Origin: Leishmania infantum JPCM5
Lineage: Eukaryota > Euglenozoa > Kinetoplastea > Trypanosomatida > Trypanosomatidae
Reading direction: 5' to 3'
NCBI RefSeq assembly: GCF_000002875.2
Contig: NC_009389.2
Location: 162,001-226,000 of the forward strand
DNA length: 64,000 nucleotides
Position numbers and translations under genes: made by a program. Under the pieces are notes generated by a model, which worked only from the letters and a program-made list of their open reading frames with translations, made no database searches and had not been told where the DNA came from. Within the stretch, counting starts at the first letter, position 1; the number at the start of each line of letters is the position of its first letter. Positions 62,253 to 64,000 of this stretch are shown here, in pieces.

Positions 62253-63182
62253 TCATGTTGCTTCTCCCAAGCTAGCCGCTACCGCTGCTGTTGCTGCGGT
62301 AGCCATAATGGAGGGCGCTGTGGAGTGGCCGCTGCTGCTGGCGATCGTCGGGGCCGCAGACGTGACGGGCTGTGACGGCTGTTGCTGCTGCATGGCTACC
62401 GCAGCTGAAGGGCCGGATGTGGATGCTGTGGCCGTTGGACCGCTACCCGCGGTAGCGGCAGCTGCCGCCGCTGGTCCCGCGGGCGCCGCCGTGACGGAGG
62501 CGGCGCCTGGCGCAGCAGCCGCTGTATTTCCCGTCGATTTGCTCGTGCTGCTGCCATTCTTCTTCATGAGGTGCTTGTCCGGTGCGAGGAGGCTGTACCC
62601 GAGCTGCATCGCCTCCGCCTCCATGAGTTCGCGGTCGGACGTCACGAGCGTCACGCGCGGCGTCACGGTCACCCACGACGCCACAAACGGCGGGGTCAGC
62701 TTCACAATGGGGTGGTAGAGCTCGACGTACTGCTGATCCCCGACTCGAGCCTTGTCGCTGGCAAAACGCTTGTACTCCTCGAAGATGGACACCAAAGACC
62801 AGCCTTGCAGGTGACGCAAGCAGGCCACGACGGTGCCGGTGCGGTGCTTGCCCTTGTTGCAGTGGATGAGCAGGGGGAGGTTGCGAGTGTCGCAGATGGC
62901 GCTGAGAATGCGGTGCATCAGGGGCTCGGAGATGTCACAGAAGGGCTCCTTGTTGCCCTCCGTCGGGAAGCGCAGGACATGAATGCCTTTCTCCTCGCAG
63001 AACTTGAGATTGCTCTCGGCGTAGTCCTCCGGGCAGAGGTATAGGATGCTGCGCAGCCGCAGCGCGCAGAGAAAGGAGTAGTTCTTCTTGGTTGGGTAGC
63101 CGCTTCGGTACACGCCAGGGCACACCATAGAGAAGTTGATCGTTGGCACGAGGGGCTCTCGTGAGGCAGAGGCGGTGGGCAT
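62253..63182 (-). CDS. Siw14/PFA-DSP-type phosphatase
   Basis: This 309-aa protein is a cysteine-dependent phosphatase of the plant-and-fungi atypical dual-specificity group. The P-loop is HCNKGKHRTG, with nucleophile C108 and R114, a form typical of Siw14. The upstream family features are also present: NFSMVCPGVYRSGYP near residue 16 and the LYLCPEDY segment near 48. Siw14 enzymes hydrolyse inositol pyrophosphates, and some act on phosphotyrosine. The catalytic part ends near residue 205. The last ~85 residues are Ala/Ser/Thr/Gln-rich low-complexity and not part of the fold. The start lies about 39 bases below a splice acceptor and gives the usual short N-terminus. Confidence 0.95.
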   Translation of the reverse strand: MPTASASREPLVPTINFSMVCPGVYRSGYPTKKNYSFLCALRLRSILYLCPEDYAESNLKFCEEKGIHVLRFPTEGNKEPFCDISEPLMHRILSAICDTRNLPLLIHCNKGKHRTGTVVACLRHLQGWSLVSIFEEYKRFASDKARVGDQQYVELYHPIVKLTPPFVASWVTVTPRVTLVTSDRELMEAEAMQLGYSLLAPDKHLMKKNGSSTSKSTGNTAAAAPGAASVTAAPAGPAAAAAATAGSGPTATASTSGPSAAVAMQQQQPSQPVTSAAPTIASSSGHSTAPSIMATAATAAVAASLGEAT

Positions 63183-63696
63183 CCGATGGAGTTGCCTTTC
63201 CGAACAACGCCGCCGTGCTCTCTCGTGTGTGTGTTTGTGGTGGTGGTGGGGAGGGAAGGCTGCTTGCAGTATGCGCGCGTGCTGTTGAAGCGCGATGGAA
63301 AGCTGCTACCACGCTGTCGCGCGTCCATCGGTGAGGTAGGCAGGGAGGAGGAGGGGGGTGGGAGAGGATGCGTGGACACGCCCCGGCGAGAATGGCATGC
63401 GGCAAAAGTGAAAGACGACTCCCGGCCTGTCGCACGCCTCGCGCATCGTTGGGTGGCTTTGCAGAACATCCTGCACCCATCAGGCGCCAGTGCGCAACAC
63501 GTGAAGAGTGTGTGGAGGAGGTGGGGGTGGGGGTCGGGGGGGGGAAGCGGCTGAGATACAGATGATACACAGTTGAACGGAAAGTTAGAGACGCTCGCGC
63601 GTGGCCATGCAGGCATCACCATACATGGCCTCCACACCATACGAACCCCTTCCTCACATTGGCTTCTCGTGTACGCATACCCTTCTCCTTTTTCCG
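63183..63696. other. Intergenic region upstream of the phosphatase gene
   Basis: About 0.5 kb holding the phosphatase splice signal and the 3' UTR of the partial gene at the window edge. A G-run (about 63533-63544) lies within it. Confidence 0.5.
63222..63262 (-). promoter_or_regulatory. Candidate trans-splice acceptor of the phosphatase gene
   Basis: A C-rich pyrimidine tract on the minus strand (about 63243-63260) is followed by an AC-rich spacer and the first AG at 63222-63223, giving a 5' UTR of about 39 bases. Confidence 0.45.
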
Positions 63697-64000
63697 TTAG
63701 AAGAAGTTGTCAAGGGCATGCGATCGAGAAGCCGCCGTCGGCTGCTGCTGGCTGACATTCCCCGCTGCCGCTGCGTACGCCGTCGAGTGCGTCGGCGTGT
63801 CGGCAAAGAGATTGTCCATTACGCCGCGAGGTGCTGGCGCCACGTCGGCAGCGGGAGTCAGCGAGAATGCGACGCTGATGCATGGCGGTGTTGTTTCCAT
63901 CCCACCTAGCATCATCGGAGGTCCAAGTGGTGCACCGGTACTCCATACGCCACCCTCACTGCCACTGCCGCCGCTGTCGGCGACCTGTGTCTGTGGCCTC
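63697..64000 (-). CDS. C-terminal end of an unknown protein (partial)
   Basis: This minus frame is open from the window edge to a TAA at 63697-63699, about 100 codons. It reads like real Leishmania coding sequence: Gly/Ser-rich, then PPMMLGGMETTPP, then an Ala/Gln/Ser-rich stretch ending SHALDNFF. The internal Met codons are not likely starts because the frame stays open upstream to the edge. It is the expected position and direction for the next gene of the cluster. The function cannot be told from this low-complexity tail. Confidence 0.6.
   Translation of the reverse strand, partial: RPQTQVADSGGSGSEGGVWSTGAPLGPPMMLGGMETTPPCISVAFSLTPAADVAPAPRGVMDNLFADTPTHSTAYAAAAGNVSQQQPTAASRSHALDNFF

Overview
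The window looks like nuclear DNA of a trypanosomatid, most likely Leishmania. The sequence is GC-rich with abundant CA/GT microsatellites. The genes are intronless and long, with Ala/Ser/Gln low-complexity stretches. Every recognisable gene lies on the minus strand, so the window is a slice of one directional (polycistronic) gene cluster read from right to left. Two gene products point to the group: a calpain with the kinetoplastid DUF1935-type N-terminal domain, and a full intraflagellar-transport IFT139 protein. Two related ~370-390 bp elements sit in presumed 3' UTRs, as expected for Leishmania SIDER retroposon remnants. No tRNA, rRNA, CRISPR or strand switch was seen.

Layout in order of transcription (right to left): the 3' end of an unknown gene (63697-64000); a Siw14/PFA-DSP phosphatase (62253-63182); a 7-kb gap dominated by a tandem array of eight ~0.66-0.72 kb units (55806-61291); IFT139/TTC21B (50659-55311); a RING plus EF-hand protein (47939-49717); a 2.65-kb gap holding a possibly broken small ORF; an unknown 347-aa protein (44241-45284); a SIDER-like element; an ankyrin-DHHC (Akr1-type) palmitoyltransferase (39230-42433); a large polytopic membrane protein of unknown function (33063-37805); a 3002-aa Trf4/TUTase-type nucleotidyltransferase (20659-29667); a DUF2423/LLPH-like nucleolar protein (18735-19706); an Arf-family GTPase (16486-17058); ribosomal protein L11/uL5 (15305-15871); an unknown 941-aa protein (11311-14136); a second SIDER-like element; adenylosuccinate lyase (9054-10493); a decayed membrane-protein pseudogene (6447-7819); and a calpain-like peptidase (2345-4912). 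The last 2.3 kb is its downstream flank, with a long AT-rich inverted repeat.

The genes do not form a pathway, as expected where neighbours share only transcription and expression is set by trans-splicing, UTRs and mRNA stability. Several show clear polypyrimidine-AG trans-splice acceptors just upstream of the chosen ATG, and these were used to choose starts. The most unusual items are the homogenised tandem array with its nested minisatellite, the giant nucleotidyltransferase whose catalytic aspartates lie 565 residues apart, the RING with Asp in place of His joined to EF-hands, the Akr1-like DHFC enzyme, and the Arf with a nine-residue insert.
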